A stretch of DNA of 64,000 bases from Bernardetia sp. (GTDB taxonomy: Bacteria > Bacteroidota > Bacteroidia > Cytophagales > Bernardetiaceae), in the NCBI GenBank assembly GCA_020630575.1, contig JAHDBD010000002.1, positions 285,054 to 349,053 of the forward strand. Reading direction: 5' to 3'. The position numbers and the translations under genes are program-made. The first letter of the stretch is position 1, and each line of letters starts with the position of its first letter. Below, in pieces: positions 18,349 through 28,299 of the stretch. The notes below the pieces were generated by a model. That model searched no databases. It had not been told where the DNA came from and saw only the letters and a program-made list of their open reading frames with translations.

Positions 18349-18756
18349 TTAAATGATTGTGTTTTTTTTCATAGCTTTAAAATCTTGCCAAGTAATAAGA
18401 AAATAAGACAACAAAAAAACAAAAGGAATAGCTGAAACAACATAAAATACGAGTCCTTCATCTATTAAATTATCTTTGATATAAAATAATAGTCCAGCAA
18501 TAGAAGAAAAACCCAAAATAGCATGAACTATTCTGAGCAGAACTATATTTTTAGAGTAACTCCCCATAAAAATATGAATCAAAAGCCCTACTGAATTATA
18601 AATTGCAACAGGAACAACTAACCACAGACCAAAAGCCATAAAAAGAGTATCAAAAATAGATAAAATAGCAAGCACAACAGCTACTCCTGTAAAAACAGCT
18701 TGTGCATAGAAATCAAAAGAGAGGAATGATTTTTTATTAGGATTTTTAGAAAACAT
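18349..18756 (-). CDS. Four-helix membrane protein (tandem paralogue)
   Basis: 135 residues, four predicted membrane segments, and the same conserved landmarks as the gene at 17906-18325 (FLSFDFYAQ, VAIYNSVGLLIHIFMGSYSK, SYFLITWQDFKAM). The pair looks like an old tandem duplication. The short conserved WQD motif at the C-terminal membrane edge is a good handle for a profile search. Function unknown. Confidence 0.7.
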   Translation of the reverse strand: MFSKNPNKKSFLSFDFYAQAVFTGVAVVLAILSIFDTLFMAFGLWLVVPVAIYNSVGLLIHIFMGSYSKNIVLLRIVHAILGFSSIAGLLFYIKDNLIDEGLVFYVVSAIPFVFLLSYFLITWQDFKAMKKNTII

Positions 18757-18802
18757 AATATTCGATTTTAATTGAAGGTGGATGCTAAAATATATTTAGA
18801 TA

Positions 18803-19072
18803 TTATTTATTGGTTTGCTCTAGTATTTCCAATAAAAAATCTACTACTGTTGTGGGCGAACATTCTTGTGTAATTGTGCTAAACTGTACTATTCCTGTCT
18901 CTAATTGAAAGCATGTCTTTCCAATTTGACTATTATTCTCATCAAAAAAAGTAAGTTTAAGAAAGGTTTTGTCTATTCCATCTGTATAAACACACTGTTT
19001 CTTCCATTTCCAAAGTGGTTTTTTTCGAATAATAAGTTGTAATATTTCATGTGCTGCAATTTCTTGAGTCAT
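18803..19072 (-). CDS. Hypothetical 89-residue cytosolic protein
   Basis: No family recognised. There is no signal peptide or membrane segment. The sequence is mixed alpha/beta in look, with KKPLWKWKKQCVYTDGIDKTFLKL in the middle and an acidic C-terminus. It lies 46 bp upstream of the membrane-protein pair on the same strand and may share their transcript. Confidence 0.5.
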   Translation of the reverse strand: MTQEIAAHEILQLIIRKKPLWKWKKQCVYTDGIDKTFLKLTFFDENNSQIGKTCFQLETGIVQFSTITQECSPTTVVDFLLEILEQTNK

Positions 19073-19440
19073 AATTTCAAATAGTTTAGAAAATGTAATT
19101 GTGTGTATTTATTGTTTTTTAAGCTATTATACTATTCTTTTTTTTAAGAAGAATTAAATAATACTCTTCAGTATAGGAATTATATACTTTAATTTGCAGT
19201 AATAATTAATTCTTAAAATCTTATAATTACAATGATAATAAGTATATTTGTAACTCTTTACTCAATATAATCAAAATTTATTTTGGATTAAAGAAAAATA
19301 GTAAATAGAAAATTTTGTTCGCCTGTATTCGTTTTACTATTAATTAAATTAACTATTTTTTTATTAGTATATAATTTATACTATTTATCAAATAAGTCTT
19401 CATATAAAGTTAATACTCTTATATACAATATTATCAACCA
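19073..19440. other. 368-bp divergent intergenic region
   Basis: No gene seen. A TATATTTG box at 19253-19260 on the plus strand is a possible promoter for the large adhesin gene, with a leader of about 170 bases. Confidence 0.4.
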
Positions 19441-22400
19441 ATGAAAAAACTACTTTTATTTTTACTTTTTACGTTATTTTTAGTGTCTTCGTTTTCGGTT
19501 TTTGCTCAAGATCCTTGTATTCGTACTTCTGAAGGACGAGAATTTTGGGTAGGATTTTTGGATCATGATGGAACGACTGGTATTGATACTAAATTATATG
19601 TTACTTCTCGTGTTGCAGCTACTGGTACAGTGTCTGCGACAGCAGGAACTGTGGTAGTACAAAACATAAATGTACCTGCTAATGGTTCTCAACAAATCAA
19701 TTTAACTCCTACTTCTGACTATCTTGTTAATGCTGCACAACTACCACAAAATAAAGGTGTTTTTGTAAGTGTTTCTGATCCTATAAGTTTGTATGCTCTT
19801 AATAGAAAGTTAAACTCGGCTGATGTAGCTTTAATTTTCCCTTTAGAAGCATTAGGTACAGAATATTATACCATGTCATTCACTCCCAATGGTTGGGGAT
19901 CTGTATTTTTAATAGTAGCTACAGAAGATAACACAGCTATTTCTGTCACTCCTTCAAGAAATACTTCAACAGGAAGTCCTGCAAATACACCAATTGATAT
20001 TACTCTTAATAGAGGACAAACTTATTTGGTACGTTCTTCTGGCACAAATGGCTCAAATAGTGATCTAACAGGAAGCCTTATTAGTTCAGACAAACCCATT
20101 GCTGTTTTTTCTGGTAATGTAAGAGTAAATATAGATGGAAACTCTTCTGACCATGCCTATGAACAAATACCATCCATAAATACTTGGGGAAGAAATTTTG
20201 TTACAGTTCCTTCAGTAAGAGAGAACCCTGCTGTACTTCGTAGTTATGACTATTTTAGAATCATGGCACAAGCAGATGGAACAGTAGTAACAATTAGTGG
20301 ACAACCTGCACCTATCACATTAAATAGAGGTGAATATCATACATTTAGTACTCAAGGTAACAATACACCACGAACTATTGATTCTACTCAACCTATAATG
20401 GTAGGACAATTTACTATCTCTGACCAATTTGGAGGAGTAGAAAATGCAGACCCTTATTTTATAGTTCTTTCTCCAAATCAACAGACATTAAAAGATATTA
20501 ACTTAGAAGCTTTAGCTACTGGAAACATAAATACATTTCACGTAGATGTAGTTACCAAAACTACAAATACAGCAAATATTCTTTTAGATGGAACACCTAT
20601 GACCTTTGATGCTATTGCAGGTTCGAATATGTCGTATGCACGTAGGAATGTAAGTCCAGGTACTTATACACTTACTAATTCTTCGCCAGCTAATGATGGT
20701 TTTATAGCGTATGTATACGGATACGGAAATTTTGAATCGTATGGATACCTTGCAGGAAGTAGCCTAGAAACAGTAGTAGATGTAGCTGATGATGTAGCTT
20801 TTTGTGATGGAGTAACGACAGATAATACATTAGAAGCTCCTGATGGATTCATTCGTTATGAATGGCGTCTTCTTCCAGACCCCACTATTATCAGCACAAG
20901 TCAAGACATTACAGTAACTGTTTCTGGGAGTTATGAACTTACCACAGAAAATGCAGATGGATGTATAAAAACAGATGTAACAGAAGTAATTTTTAGTCCT
21001 CCAGCGATTGCAGATATCAAATATCAAGGTTCTTCTGTAGATGAAATTCGTCTTTGTGATAGCTTAGGACAACAAACTATTAGTGGTTTTGATGTTTCTC
21101 ATACAACAGATAACTCATATATTTGGAGAATAGCAGGAGACCCAACAATAATAGGTACAAATGCTAATTTGGTAGTAGATAACTTTTCAGCTACTACGGT
21201 TTATGAGCTTGAAGTTGTTAATGCAGCTACTCAATGTAGTTCGGCAGGCAACGGAAGTACATTTGATGAAATAACAGTTATTTTTGATCCTACTCATGAT
21301 GTAGATATTGTTTTTGATGGTGCTACTCCTGACATAATAACTTTTTGTGATACAGAAGGGGAACAAACCATAGAAGCATCTCTAACACCCCTTCCTAATG
21401 ATGTAACATATAGATGGTTTAAAGATGGAGTATTGATGCCAACAGAAACATCAAATACACTAGTTGTAAATGAATTTTCGTCTACTACTCGTTATAAAGT
21501 GGAAGCTCTGCGCCCAGACCAAACCCTTTCTTGTTCTCAAACAGATGAAATTGTAGTTACTTTTTATCCAGTAGCTCTCATTCAACACAACGGAGTAATT
21601 AGCAATGATGAATTATTTTTGTGTAATGCAGAAGGAGCGCAAACTATCCGTACAGGCATTATAGATAACCCACAATTAGAATATAAATGGAGAGATATTA
21701 CAGATCCTGCTAATCCTATAGATTTGGGTACAGACTTCGAATTGGTAGTAGATAACTTTTCAAGTACTACAATTTATGAAATTACTATAACTGATTTAGC
21801 AAATGGTGCTAGTAATACTTGTCCACTAACAGATGTAGTAACAGTTACTTTTGTAGGTAGTGAAATCGAAATTAGAGAAGTAGGTCAAACAAATGATCCA
21901 GATGAACTAACATTTTGTGCAGAAGATGGAAGTAGAGTGCTAGAAGCTATAATAACTCCTAGTATACCATCTTCTTCAGAAATAAAATGGTTTGAAAAAA
22001 ATGGCTCAGTTTTAACACAAATAGGAACAGGAACATCATTAAATATAGATGAATTTCAGCCAAATATTATAGTAACAAAAACATATATTGTTCAAATATC
22101 AAATCCACGAGTAGATTGTATTTCAGAAGACGAAATTATTATTAATTTCCTTCCTCCTTTAGGTCTTGGGTTAATAGGCAGCACAGATATTTGTGATGGA
22201 GACCAAACACCTATTACGTTTAGACTTAGTGGTTCTTTTCCAATGACACTTACTTATCGCAAAACTCCATTAACAGGAAGTCCTATTATTGAACAAGTAA
22301 TTGTGGGAACACCTACAACTTCAAGTCCATTTGATTATATTGTACAATCACAAGGGGGAACATATCAAGCACTGGCACTTACAAACGACCTTTGTGAATT

Positions 22401-25400
22401 ATCGCCAGTTCCAAATACAGTAGTAGAAGTAACAGTTACTCCAAAACCTGATGTGACTATTTCTTCACCCGACACTTCCGTTTGTGCTAATCAAACTACA
22501 AAATTTGTAGCATCAGGAGCAACTAACTATGTATTCTATAAAAACGGTTTACCAATGCCAACAGGCGCAGTTGCAAACGAATATGAACCTATTGCAGGTA
22601 CTTTCCAAAATGGCGATCGTGTTTGGGTCATCGGAGAAATAAATGGCTGTCCTGATACAAGCCGAATCATGACGATGATTATATATCCTTTGCCTGTAGT
22701 AGATTTGGGAGTCGATAAATACAAATGTAAGACAGATACGGCTTTTCTTGTCGCACCAGAAGGAGATTTTATCTATGACTGGAAAAAATTAGATACTGAT
22801 GGAAATCCTATTTCAATAGGAAATGGCAACGATACTCTTTTTGTTTTAGATACAGGAACATATTTTATTCGATTAGAAAACGCTATTACACGTTGTTCTT
22901 CTATTAGTAACCGAGTAAAAGTATTCAATTTTGATGATGAAGTAGTCGTAGATTTGGGAGAAGACCGAACCATTTGTTCTCCAGCTGATTTGCCTTATAG
23001 ACTTACTGGAAGCGATTTATCACACCTTGCAGGAACAACTTATCAATGGTATGTAGCAGGACAAAATACAATAATTGGTACAGATTCAATATTTGATGTA
23101 ACAGAAGAAAATACCTATAGCCTTGTTGTTCAAGATCCAAGAGGATGTCAGATTAGTGATACTGTTCGTATTAATTTTGCTCCTACTCCTGAGTTTGTAA
23201 TTACAGGACACGAAAATCCAAACTGTTCTACTTTTGATACCCTTCGTATTGAAAGAAGTAATGTTAAAGGAATGATTATAAATTGGTTTGGAAATGGAAT
23301 TGTTTCTACTTCAGATTCTTCTAAAGTCGCTATTGTAAATGTAAGTGGAACATACACAGCCACCATAACTGATACCACAACAAGTGCAAATTGTTCTTAT
23401 ACTCAATCAGTAGAAGTTTTTGTTCGACCTAATATTGATTTAGGAATAACAACAACTGCAACAAGCGATACCCTTCGTATTTGTGAAGGAGATTCATTAG
23501 TGCTTGATGCTTTCCGTCCTGAACATAACAATAATTTTACGTATCAATGGCGAGTTATTGAAAGCAATACGGTAGTTTCTACAAAATCCAAAATTGCTAT
23601 CAAACAATCTATGATAGATAATTATATAGCCAATCGTTTTGAGGTAAAAGTAACTGACCCTAATCTAACAGGAGGAGGAACATGTTCTATTTTAGATACA
23701 ATTATTGTTCGTTTTGATAGAAAATCAGGTGTTCAGATTGACTCTAGTTTCATTAAAACATTGTGTCTAGGACAAACGCAAACACTTTCAGCTGTTGGAG
23801 CAGATTCCTATCAATGGAGTAATGGAGAAACAACTCAAACTATTGAAGTAACACCTACTCAAGCAGGTTTTTACACATTTATTGTGAAAGGAATTTTCTC
23901 TACACCAAATCGTTGTGGAGCAAGTGCAGATACTATCAAATTTAGAGTTGTACCTGTGCCTGAGATTGATATTCCAGAAGAAATAGTGATTTGTGAGAAT
24001 GATTTGGTGGAAGTAGATGCCTTTTTGCCTTCTCATCAACCTCGTTATGTGTATGAATGGAAAAATGAAAATACAGGAGAAATAATTGACACAACAGCTA
24101 TTCATATATTCAAACAAGAATCTTCAAATATCAATTATGAGCCTCAAACCTATAGAGTAGGCGTTTATGATACACTTGGTGGGGGACGTTGTGGGGCAGA
24201 AAGTCTGATTACTGTTACGTTTAATCGTAGTGCAACTACAAAAATTATAGCTTCTGATACACTTGTTTGTGTAGGAGAACAAATTACGCTTCGTGCAACA
24301 GGAGCAACTAACTTTCTGTGGAATACTGGTGAGACAACACAAGAAATAACGTTTTCTTCGGATTCAGCAGGTATTTTTAGATATACAGTCATTGGAAGTT
24401 ATGGAGATGGAACGAATCAAAATGTATGTCAAAGCACAGAAAAGAGTATTTTGGTTCAATTTAAAGCTATTCCAACAGTTACATTGAATACTCCTGATAG
24501 TATCAGTATTTGTGCAGGTGAATCGGTTGAGTTTATTGCAAATGGAGGCGCAACCTATACGTGGTCACATTCTCCAACAGCAAGTGGAGATACTATCGTG
24601 GTTAATCCAACCAACACAACAACCTATATTCTTACTGGTTTTGATACTTTGGGTTGTTCTTCTACTGATACCACAGTCGTTTTGGTGCAACCTAAAATAG
24701 ATTTAGGCGCAGACAAGCAGCTTTGTGAAGGGGATACAGCCATTATTGGTGCAGAGCGTCCAGAAGGAGCAACTTATTTATGGAATACAGGGCAAGTTTC
24801 GGATTCTATTCGTGTCAGAAAAAGTGGTCTGTATTATGTAGAAGTGAGTATTAATGAATGTAGTTATACAGATAGCATTCGGGTAGATTTCAAAGAAGCA
24901 CCTATGTTGTCAGCAAAAGATACCATCCTATGTTTTGAAGATGAAAACTCAAACCGTATTTTACATCAAATTGGTGTAACTATCAATAATTATGATTCTA
25001 TGGCAACATATCGTTACCAATGGTTTGATGAAAACAATGAACTGGTAGGACAAGATTCTTTGCTTTCTACTGAATTTGGAGGAAGTTATCTAGTTAGAGT
25101 AACGGCAGCTTATCCAAATGCGTGTAATGGAATTACTAGTTTGGAAATAGAATCAAATTGTGACCCTCAAATCTTTATTCCGAGTGCATTTACGCCAAAC
25201 AATGACAATATAAATGAAGAATGGGAAATATTTGGACGTTTTTATTCTAACCTTCGTATAAAAGTCCTTGACCGTTGGGGAATGGAAGTATATTCAACTC
25301 TTCAAAAAAGAAGTGATGATGAAATTACATTTTGGGATGGAACATACAAAGGCAAAAAAGTACCTGCTGGAGTTTACTATTACGAAGTAACCTATACAAA

Positions 25401-25458
25401 TCCAACTGATAAAAGTAACACTATAAAACAAACTGGAACGGTTACTATTATTTATTAA
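19441..25458 (+). CDS. 2005-residue surface adhesin: IgGFc-binding-type N-terminus, Ig-like repeats, gliding-associated C-terminus
   Basis: Signal peptide 1-23 (SVFAQ). Residues about 30-440 match the IgGFc-binding N-terminal type domain (SEGREFWVGFLDH...TSRVAATGTVSA). The long middle is a series of Ig/PKD-like units of about 90-110 residues. Four consecutive units share a [FL]C[DNA]xxGxQT[IV]-like start (at nucleotides about 21045, 21340, 21615 and 21910) and a later VDNFSxTTxYE motif. The last about 95 residues (FIPSAFTPNNDNINEEW...KVLDRWGMEVY...WDGTYKGKKVPAGVYYY) are the gliding-motility-associated C-terminal domain, a T9SS type B sorting signal. It is predicted to be exported to the cell surface. 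The partner is unknown, and mammalian IgG binding should not be assumed. Confidence 0.92.
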   Translation: MKKLLLFLLFTLFLVSSFSVFAQDPCIRTSEGREFWVGFLDHDGTTGIDTKLYVTSRVAATGTVSATAGTVVVQNINVPANGSQQINLTPTSDYLVNAAQLPQNKGVFVSVSDPISLYALNRKLNSADVALIFPLEALGTEYYTMSFTPNGWGSVFLIVATEDNTAISVTPSRNTSTGSPANTPIDITLNRGQTYLVRSSGTNGSNSDLTGSLISSDKPIAVFSGNVRVNIDGNSSDHAYEQIPSINTWGRNFVTVPSVRENPAVLRSYDYFRIMAQADGTVVTISGQPAPITLNRGEYHTFSTQGNNTPRTIDSTQPIMVGQFTISDQFGGVENADPYFIVLSPNQQTLKDINLEALATGNINTFHVDVVTKTTNTANILLDGTPMTFDAIAGSNMSYARRNVSPGTYTLTNSSPANDGFIAYVYGYGNFESYGYLAGSSLETVVDVADDVAFCDGVTTDNTLEAPDGFIRYEWRLLPDPTIISTSQDITVTVSGSYELTTENADGCIKTDVTEVIFSPPAIADIKYQGSSVDEIRLCDSLGQQTISGFDVSHTTDNSYIWRIAGDPTIIGTNANLVVDNFSATTVYELEVVNAATQCSSAGNGSTFDEITVIFDPTHDVDIVFDGATPDIITFCDTEGEQTIEASLTPLPNDVTYRWFKDGVLMPTETSNTLVVNEFSSTTRYKVEALRPDQTLSCSQTDEIVVTFYPVALIQHNGVISNDELFLCNAEGAQTIRTGIIDNPQLEYKWRDITDPANPIDLGTDFELVVDNFSSTTIYEITITDLANGASNTCPLTDVVTVTFVGSEIEIREVGQTNDPDELTFCAEDGSRVLEAIITPSIPSSSEIKWFEKNGSVLTQIGTGTSLNIDEFQPNIIVTKTYIVQISNPRVDCISEDEIIINFLPPLGLGLIGSTDICDGDQTPITFRLSGSFPMTLTYRKTPLTGSPIIEQVIVGTPTTSSPFDYIVQSQGGTYQALALTNDLCELSPVPNTVVEVTVTPKPDVTISSPDTSVCANQTTKFVASGATNYVFYKNGLPMPTGAVANEYEPIAGTFQNGDRVWVIGEINGCPDTSRIMTMIIYPLPVVDLGVDKYKCKTDTAFLVAPEGDFIYDWKKLDTDGNPISIGNGNDTLFVLDTGTYFIRLENAITRCSSISNRVKVFNFDDEVVVDLGEDRTICSPADLPYRLTGSDLSHLAGTTYQWYVAGQNTIIGTDSIFDVTEENTYSLVVQDPRGCQISDTVRINFAPTPEFVITGHENPNCSTFDTLRIERSNVKGMIINWFGNGIVSTSDSSKVAIVNVSGTYTATITDTTTSANCSYTQSVEVFVRPNIDLGITTTATSDTLRICEGDSLVLDAFRPEHNNNFTYQWRVIESNTVVSTKSKIAIKQSMIDNYIANRFEVKVTDPNLTGGGTCSILDTIIVRFDRKSGVQIDSSFIKTLCLGQTQTLSAVGADSYQWSNGETTQTIEVTPTQAGFYTFIVKGIFSTPNRCGASADTIKFRVVPVPEIDIPEEIVICENDLVEVDAFLPSHQPRYVYEWKNENTGEIIDTTAIHIFKQESSNINYEPQTYRVGVYDTLGGGRCGAESLITVTFNRSATTKIIASDTLVCVGEQITLRATGATNFLWNTGETTQEITFSSDSAGIFRYTVIGSYGDGTNQNVCQSTEKSILVQFKAIPTVTLNTPDSISICAGESVEFIANGGATYTWSHSPTASGDTIVVNPTNTTTYILTGFDTLGCSSTDTTVVLVQPKIDLGADKQLCEGDTAIIGAERPEGATYLWNTGQVSDSIRVRKSGLYYVEVSINECSYTDSIRVDFKEAPMLSAKDTILCFEDENSNRILHQIGVTINNYDSMATYRYQWFDENNELVGQDSLLSTEFGGSYLVRVTAAYPNACNGITSLEIESNCDPQIFIPSAFTPNNDNINEEWEIFGRFYSNLRIKVLDRWGMEVYSTLQKRSDDEITFWDGTYKGKKVPAGVYYYEVTYTNPTDKSNTIKQTGTVTIIY

Positions 25459-25481
25459 AATACTTTCTTTTTAAGATTAGA

Positions 25482-25518
25482 AAACCCCTTATCAAAATCA
25501 GATTTTGATAAGGGGTTT
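25482..25518 (+). terminator. Strong intrinsic terminator
   Basis: 18-bp perfect inverted repeat (AAACCCCTTATCAAAATC, one base, then its complement) just after the adhesin stop. Confidence 0.85.
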
Positions 25519-25520
25519 GG

Positions 25521-25588
25521 TTTGTAGCTCATTATTGGCTAAAATTCATTGCTTTATAGAACAAAAACACAATAAAGTGAGCTACAAA
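25521..25588. repeat. 68-bp inverted repeat with TTTGTAGCTCA ends
   Basis: TTTGTAGCTCA (25521-25531) and TGAGCTACAAA (25578-25588) are exact inverted ends. GCTTTAT and ATAAAG give inner pairing. A third partial copy of the end (TGAGCTAGAAAA) follows near 25608. It may be a second terminator or a small mobile palindrome. Confidence 0.5.
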
Positions 25589-25623
25589 ATGAATAAAAAA
25601 GGGTATAGTGAGCTAGAAAAAAA

Positions 25624-26022
25624 TTACTTGATTTTTTGAACGAGAGTATCATTTTTATATATCTCATGTTTTATGAGTAATCCTTTTCCACTCCATTCTT
25701 TCAGTTCTCCTTCTCTTTTTCCGTTAGAAAACTCAGTTGTTTCTCTTATTTCGCCATTTTTATACCATAGTGTATAAACACCATCTACTTCTCCATTGTT
25801 ATACATGACCTCACTAAGTTTTTTGTTATCAATATAGCGAGTATGCTTACCAGTTGCTTTACCAAAAGCGTCAAAATCTCCTCTATCTTCTATTATATAA
25901 TCTCCTCTATCATCTATTGTAACATGACGAGTATCCCTAGATAAAAAAGCATAGAAGCCATAAATTAAAACAATAATTAGTATAGAAGGTAGTATATATT
26001 TTTTCACATTTCTTAAATTCAT
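25624..26022 (-). CDS. MORN-like (YwqK-type) repeat protein
   Basis: 132 residues. An N-terminal membrane anchor (about 7-27, ILPSILIIVLIYGFYAFL) is followed by about four MORN-like YwqK repeats of the form GxxxxYxxGxxxxxxxYxNGxxxGxxxxW (GEVDGVYTLWYKNGEI, GKREGELKEWSGKG). Databases often label such proteins 'antitoxin YwqK', but nothing here supports a toxin-antitoxin pair. The gene begins 2 bp after the DUF4159 gene stop, so the two are cotranscribed. Probably membrane-anchored, facing the periplasm. Confidence 0.8.
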   Translation of the reverse strand: MNLRNVKKYILPSILIIVLIYGFYAFLSRDTRHVTIDDRGDYIIEDRGDFDAFGKATGKHTRYIDNKKLSEVMYNNGEVDGVYTLWYKNGEIRETTEFSNGKREGELKEWSGKGLLIKHEIYKNDTLVQKIK

Positions 26023-26024
26023 TG

Positions 26025-26699
26025 TTATTGAAGCTGCATAAAAGCAAAGAGAACCAAATTTGCTCCCATTTTTAGGGCAGCTTGACGTTTTTCTTCTGGG
26101 TCGTTGTGGATAGAAGAATCTTCCCAGCCATTTCCTAAGTCAGATTCATACGAATAAAAACAAACTAAACGACCTTCATAAAGCAAACCAAAACCTTGTG
26201 CAGGTTTGCCATCATGTTCGTGAATTTTTGGAAGTCCGTCTGGAAATTTATAATTGATGGTATAAACGTCGTGAGAATAGGGAAGTTCGATAAAATCTAA
26301 TTCGGGAAAGACTTTTTTCATTTCCAAACGAACAAATTTATCCATTCCATAATTATCATCAATATGCAAAAAACCTCCTCCAATTAAGTAATTACGAAGG
26401 TTTTGAGCTTCCTGTGCCGAAAAAACAACATTTCCGTGTCCTGTCATGTGTACAAAAGGATAACTAAAAAGTTCTGCACTTCCTACTTCTACTACTTCTT
26501 CTTCCTTATCAATTTGTGTTTTTAGATTTTCATTACAAAACTCTATTAAGTTAGGTAAAGACGTTTTGTTTGAATACCAATCTCCACCACCGTTGTATTT
26601 TAACTTAGCTATTTTATAAGTAGCTTTTGGTTTTAGAATTAATTTGTTTGGAACAAACGAAAAAAAAGCTAGAGTAAGGACGATTAATATATATTTCAT
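26025..26699 (-). CDS. DUF4159 domain protein
   Basis: 224 residues with a short hydrophobic N-terminus (signal or anchor). Core motifs YKIAKLKYNGGGDWY, FPFVHMTGHGNVVFS and LIGGGFLHIDDNYGMDKF are typical of DUF4159, a glutamine-amidotransferase-like fold found in Bacteroidota and myxobacteria, often near gliding or MoxR/VWA gene sets. No catalytic role is established. It is first in a two-gene operon with the YwqK-type gene. Confidence 0.85.
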   Translation of the reverse strand: MKYILIVLTLAFFSFVPNKLILKPKATYKIAKLKYNGGGDWYSNKTSLPNLIEFCNENLKTQIDKEEEVVEVGSAELFSYPFVHMTGHGNVVFSAQEAQNLRNYLIGGGFLHIDDNYGMDKFVRLEMKKVFPELDFIELPYSHDVYTINYKFPDGLPKIHEHDGKPAQGFGLLYEGRLVCFYSYESDLGNGWEDSSIHNDPEEKRQAALKMGANLVLFAFMQLQ

Positions 26700-26845
26700 T
26701 TTTGGTAGGATTATTTAGAATACATTTTATTAAACACAGAGTTACAGAGAACGCAGAGAAATACATTTTATTAATGCAGAATTGTAGAAAAACACAAATA
26801 TGATTTTTATAGAATTTTAATTCTTCATTTCCTAACTCCCAATTC

Positions 26846-27595
26846 CTATTTCCTATTCAAACTATTCAAAGCCATACAAGAATAAAGTGCTGCTGTTTCT
26901 GTTCGTAGCCTGTATTCCCCTAAACTAACGCACTCAAAACCAGATTGTTGAGCTTGATGAACTTCTTCAGGAGAAAACCCACCTTCACTTCCTATCAATA
27001 CCAAATAATAAGCATTTTTGGTAGCACAATTTTCTAAAACAGCATTTGTATCAGTGGGCGTATAAGCTATAAAACGCTGAATTTCTAACGTTTCTTCGCC
27101 ATGTTTAGTTTGGTTCTTTCTATCAGAATGGTATTTTTTTATAAAATCTTTAAATTCTTTAGGAGGATTTATTCTTGGAAGTGTTGCTCGCAAAGATTGT
27201 TTGATTGCAGCAATACTTTTCTTGACTAATCGGTCAGATTTTAGATGATTGTATTCACTTCTACTTGTTTCGATAAATGAAATTTCATCAATACCAATTT
27301 CAATTGCCTTTTCTAAAAACCATTCTATTCTATCAGAACTTTTAGTGGCAGCAACAGCAACATGAATGTAAAAAGGACGTTTTGCTTCCGTGCTTACAAT
27401 CTGTGTAATTTCTATCAATGAATTTTTAACATTTGGCGAAAGCACTTTTCCCTTTGCTAGTATTCCTTTTCCATTTACAATATCTAAAAAATCGCCTTCT
27501 CTTACTCTAAGGGTTTTGAGGTGTTTGGCTTCCTCTTCTGGAAGTGTAATTTGTTGTCCAAGTTCTAAATCAGGATAGAAAAAATAAGTATCCAT
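26846..27595 (-). CDS. rsmE: 16S rRNA (uracil1498-N3)-methyltransferase RsmE
   Basis: 249 residues, the usual size. N-terminal PUA-like part (KHLKTLRVREGDFLDIVNGKG) and C-terminal SPOUT knot with VLIGSEGGFSPEEV and SLGEYRLRTETAAL, both diagnostic. It methylates N3 of U1498 in 16S rRNA using SAM, on the assembled 30S subunit. It is monocistronic or transcribed with the DUF4159 pair (146 bp gap). Confidence 0.95.
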   Translation of the reverse strand: MDTYFFYPDLELGQQITLPEEEAKHLKTLRVREGDFLDIVNGKGILAKGKVLSPNVKNSLIEITQIVSTEAKRPFYIHVAVAATKSSDRIEWFLEKAIEIGIDEISFIETSRSEYNHLKSDRLVKKSIAAIKQSLRATLPRINPPKEFKDFIKKYHSDRKNQTKHGEETLEIQRFIAYTPTDTNAVLENCATKNAYYLVLIGSEGGFSPEEVHQAQQSGFECVSLGEYRLRTETAALYSCMALNSLNRK

Positions 27596-27681
27596 ATAAA
27601 TCAGTTAGCAGTTTTCAGTAAACAGTTATCAGAAAAATTAAGTGATGACTGTATATTTTTTTAATTTTTAAAGAGTTGAAT

Positions 27682-28290
27682 TTAACATAATAAAAATAAT
27701 TCAACTAATAATTTATCTTTTGTTCTCCATTTTATCCAACCGTGTTTTGTGTTTTTTGAATTATCTAAATAAGGGTCACAATCATCATCAAAGATTACAA
27801 AAACCCAATACTCTCCTTTTATCTCCATTATCTCTTCTACTTGCATTGCTTCAAGCTCACAGTTATTCTCTATTATTTTACTTGATATACTGTGTTTTTC
27901 ATGAATAGAATGTTTTTTGTCTTTTCTACCAACACTAGCACCTATTAATATTGATTCCCAAGTTTTGAAAATGAAATCTTTATTATTAGGAATAAAAGCT
28001 TCTTCATTATCATTGATAAGAATTTTATAATAAGAATCTGTTTTTTCTAAACAAATAAAATGATATAAACCGTAATCAGGTTTATAGAAGAAAGGATAAA
28101 TACCTTTAGTTTTTATTTTTGTCTTAAGTTTTGCATCTTTATAGATTTGATTTGAATGATTGTTTCCAAATTCATAAGGGTTAGAAGCAATAGCAAATCC
28201 AATTCCTAAAGAATTAGGGTTTTTATTTTGTGCTTGTCCAAAACCAATAAAAGCAAAACAGAAAACGAGAATCAATAACTTTAATTTCAT
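27682..28290 (-). CDS. Hypothetical secreted protein
   Basis: 202 residues. A clear signal peptide (MKLKLLILVFCFAFIGFGQAQ) precedes an unrecognised mature part containing YKILINDNEEAFIPNN (perhaps an SH3-like segment) and a conserved-looking acidic DDDCDPYLDNSKN near residue 168. The periplasm or outside is the likely location. It lies 9 bp downstream of the JAMM-domain gene on the same strand and is probably cotranscribed with it. Confidence 0.65.
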   Translation of the reverse strand: MKLKLLILVFCFAFIGFGQAQNKNPNSLGIGFAIASNPYEFGNNHSNQIYKDAKLKTKIKTKGIYPFFYKPDYGLYHFICLEKTDSYYKILINDNEEAFIPNNKDFIFKTWESILIGASVGRKDKKHSIHEKHSISSKIIENNCELEAMQVEEIMEIKGEYWVFVIFDDDCDPYLDNSKNTKHGWIKWRTKDKLLVELFLLC

Positions 28291-28299
28291 AATTTATTT

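Noticed and set aside
25624..26022. Toxin-antitoxin module suggested by the usual YwqK label
   Set aside because: The protein is a membrane-anchored MORN-like repeat protein; no toxin-like gene is adjacent.
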